DNA of 64,000 nt. Source: Pseudaestuariivita rosea (GTDB lineage: Bacteria; Pseudomonadota; Alphaproteobacteria; Rhodobacterales; Rhodobacteraceae). Shown piece by piece: positions 63,278 to 64,000 of the stretch (positions are counted from its first letter, which is position 1; every line of letters starts with the position of its first letter). Location of the stretch: NCBI RefSeq assembly GCF_017592335.1, contig NZ_JACNMP010000007.1, positions 62,001 through 126,000 of the forward strand, given 5' to 3'. Under the pieces are notes generated by a model. The model did no database searches and was not told the DNA's origin. It was given only the letters and a program-made list of their open reading frames with translations. The translations under genes were made by a program, and so were the position numbers.

Positions 63278-63302
63278 GGATGACCGCCTCCTTCGGTCAT
63301 CC
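63278..63302 (-). terminator. hairpin after adk
   Basis: GGATGACCG/CGGTCATCC, a perfect 9-bp stem with a 7-base loop, 11 bases past the adk stop on the minus strand. No T-run follows, so it may be a weak terminator or stabilise the 3' end of the adk transcript. Confidence 0.5.
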
Positions 63303-63312
63303 AGCCAGTTCT

Positions 63313-63996
63313 TCAGGCCGACACGTCTTTGACGATCGAACCCATGTCAGATGCAATCTTGTCGATTGTCCCCATTGCGTCAATACGCCTTAACGCGCCC
63401 TTTCTGTCGTAGTAATCGATCAGGGGTGCGGTTTGCGCATGATACGCGGCCAGTCGGGCGCCGACGGTTTCAGCGTTATCATCGGCGCGGCGCTTCATTT
63501 CGGTGCCGCCGCAATTGTCGCAAACCCCCTCAACAGCGGGTTTTTTGAAACTGTCGTGATAGCCTTCGCCGCAGGTCGCACAGGTATAACGGCCCGAGAT
63601 ACGCGTGACCATCGCGTCATCGTCAACTTCCAATGAAATGGCGGCATTGATGCTTTGGCCGGTTTGATCCAGCAGATCATCCAAGGCCTCGGCCTGAGCC
63701 GTTGTGCGCGGGAAGCCATCCAGAATGACGCCCTTGGCGGTGTCAGGTTCGGCCAGACGATCTTTCAGAATGGCGATGACGATATCATCGCTGACCAGAT
63801 CGCCGGCTTCCATCACCGCCTTGGCTTTCTTTCCGGCTTCGGTCCCCGCCGCGACTGCCGCGCGTAACAGATCGCCGGTGCTAAGCTGCACCAGACCGAA
63901 TTTATCCTGCAGCATCCGCGCCTGAGTGCCTTTGCCCGCGCCGGGCGGGCCAAGCAGGATCAGAACAGAGGGTTTCGTGAGTGTTTGCACATCCAT
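63313..63996 (-). CDS. adk: adenylate kinase, zinc-finger type
   Basis: 227 residues from the ATG at 63994-63996; the frame stays open toward the window edge, so a longer start cannot be excluded. Catalyses AMP + ATP to 2 ADP. P-loop GPPGAGKGTQ, QLSTGDLLRAAVA, GFPRTTAQAEALD and RISGRYTCATCGEGYHD are present, with a four-cysteine zinc site (CATC and CDNC). The C-terminus is complete in this window. Confidence 0.95.
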   Translation of the reverse strand: MDVQTLTKPSVLILLGPPGAGKGTQARMLQDKFGLVQLSTGDLLRAAVAAGTEAGKKAKAVMEAGDLVSDDIVIAILKDRLAEPDTAKGVILDGFPRTTAQAEALDDLLDQTGQSINAAISLEVDDDAMVTRISGRYTCATCGEGYHDSFKKPAVEGVCDNCGGTEMKRRADDNAETVGARLAAYHAQTAPLIDYYDRKGALRRIDAMGTIDKIASDMGSIVKDVSA

Positions 63997-64000
63997 CACG

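Noticed and set aside
1-64000. CRISPR arrays, insertion sequences, prophage or integrase genes, rRNA and tRNA genes
   Set aside because: No regularly spaced repeats, transposase or integrase motifs, rRNA segments or canonical tRNA T-arms were seen on reading both strands.

Overview
This window looks like chromosomal DNA of an alphaproteobacterium of the Rhodobacteraceae/Roseobacter type. The pointers are a permuted two-piece tmRNA gene whose tag reads ANDNKAPVALAA, a direct-repeat GTTC-N7-GTTC LexA box, TRAP transporters, an orphan LuxR regulator, GC-rich core genes and the family content. No rRNA, tRNA, CRISPR array, insertion sequence or integrase gene was seen.

Layout. 1-6.4 kb: a DUF502 membrane protein, a pseudouridine-degradation pair (psuK-psuG, minus strand), a DUF4198 exported protein divergent from a HupE/UreJ-type membrane protein, and a GH13_18 sugar phosphorylase. 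6.4-12.5 kb: an ECF sigma factor facing a small exported EF-hand protein; a minus-strand inorganic-carbon operon (beta-carbonic anhydrase, SbtA-type bicarbonate transporter, SbtB-type PII-like protein); then an unknown helical protein, an M17 aminopeptidase and an SH3-NlpC/P60 hydrolase. 12.5-17.5 kb: branched-chain amino acid synthesis (ilvI and ilvH) behind an attenuator with a 15-residue Ile/Leu/Val leader peptide, interrupted by an antisense yceI, followed by asd. 17.5-21 kb: ssrA tmRNA with its promoter inside the end of a DUF817 gene, small exported or membrane proteins and an orphan polyamine-type binding protein.

21-27 kb: a DctPQM TRAP transporter divergent from preT-preA (reductive uracil/thymine degradation). 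27-34.5 kb: a visibly AT-richer block with a LivK-like binding protein paired with a large chemoreceptor and no ABC transporter, an FAD oxidoreductase, aroQ overlapping an orphan luxR, and a 475-base gap with a candidate structured RNA. 34.5-46.7 kb: rpsB-tsf, an SOS-boxed uvrD helicase, an ECF sigma/anti-sigma pair divergent from an exported subtilase with 34 consecutive aspartates, hisFE, the nuclease pdeM, recQ and yaaA. 46.7-56.5 kb: a soluble hybrid histidine kinase, then a 1806-residue alpha-2-macroglobulin with an N-terminal PAN/apple domain overlapping pbpC.

56.6-64 kb: a minus-strand cluster. Downstream of adk it reads DUF4212 subunit, Na+/solute symporter (VC_2705 type), small membrane protein, cNMP/CBS/DUF294 protein, small unknown protein, and a membrane-anchored PAS-like exonuclease. 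This resembles a monocarboxylate uptake module with a signalling tail whose mechanism is not established to my knowledge. Together with the carbonic anhydrase-SbtAB operon, the binding-protein/chemoreceptor pair and the poly-Asp protease next to an ECF system, it is the most interesting content. Most of the rest is ordinary core metabolism and information processing.
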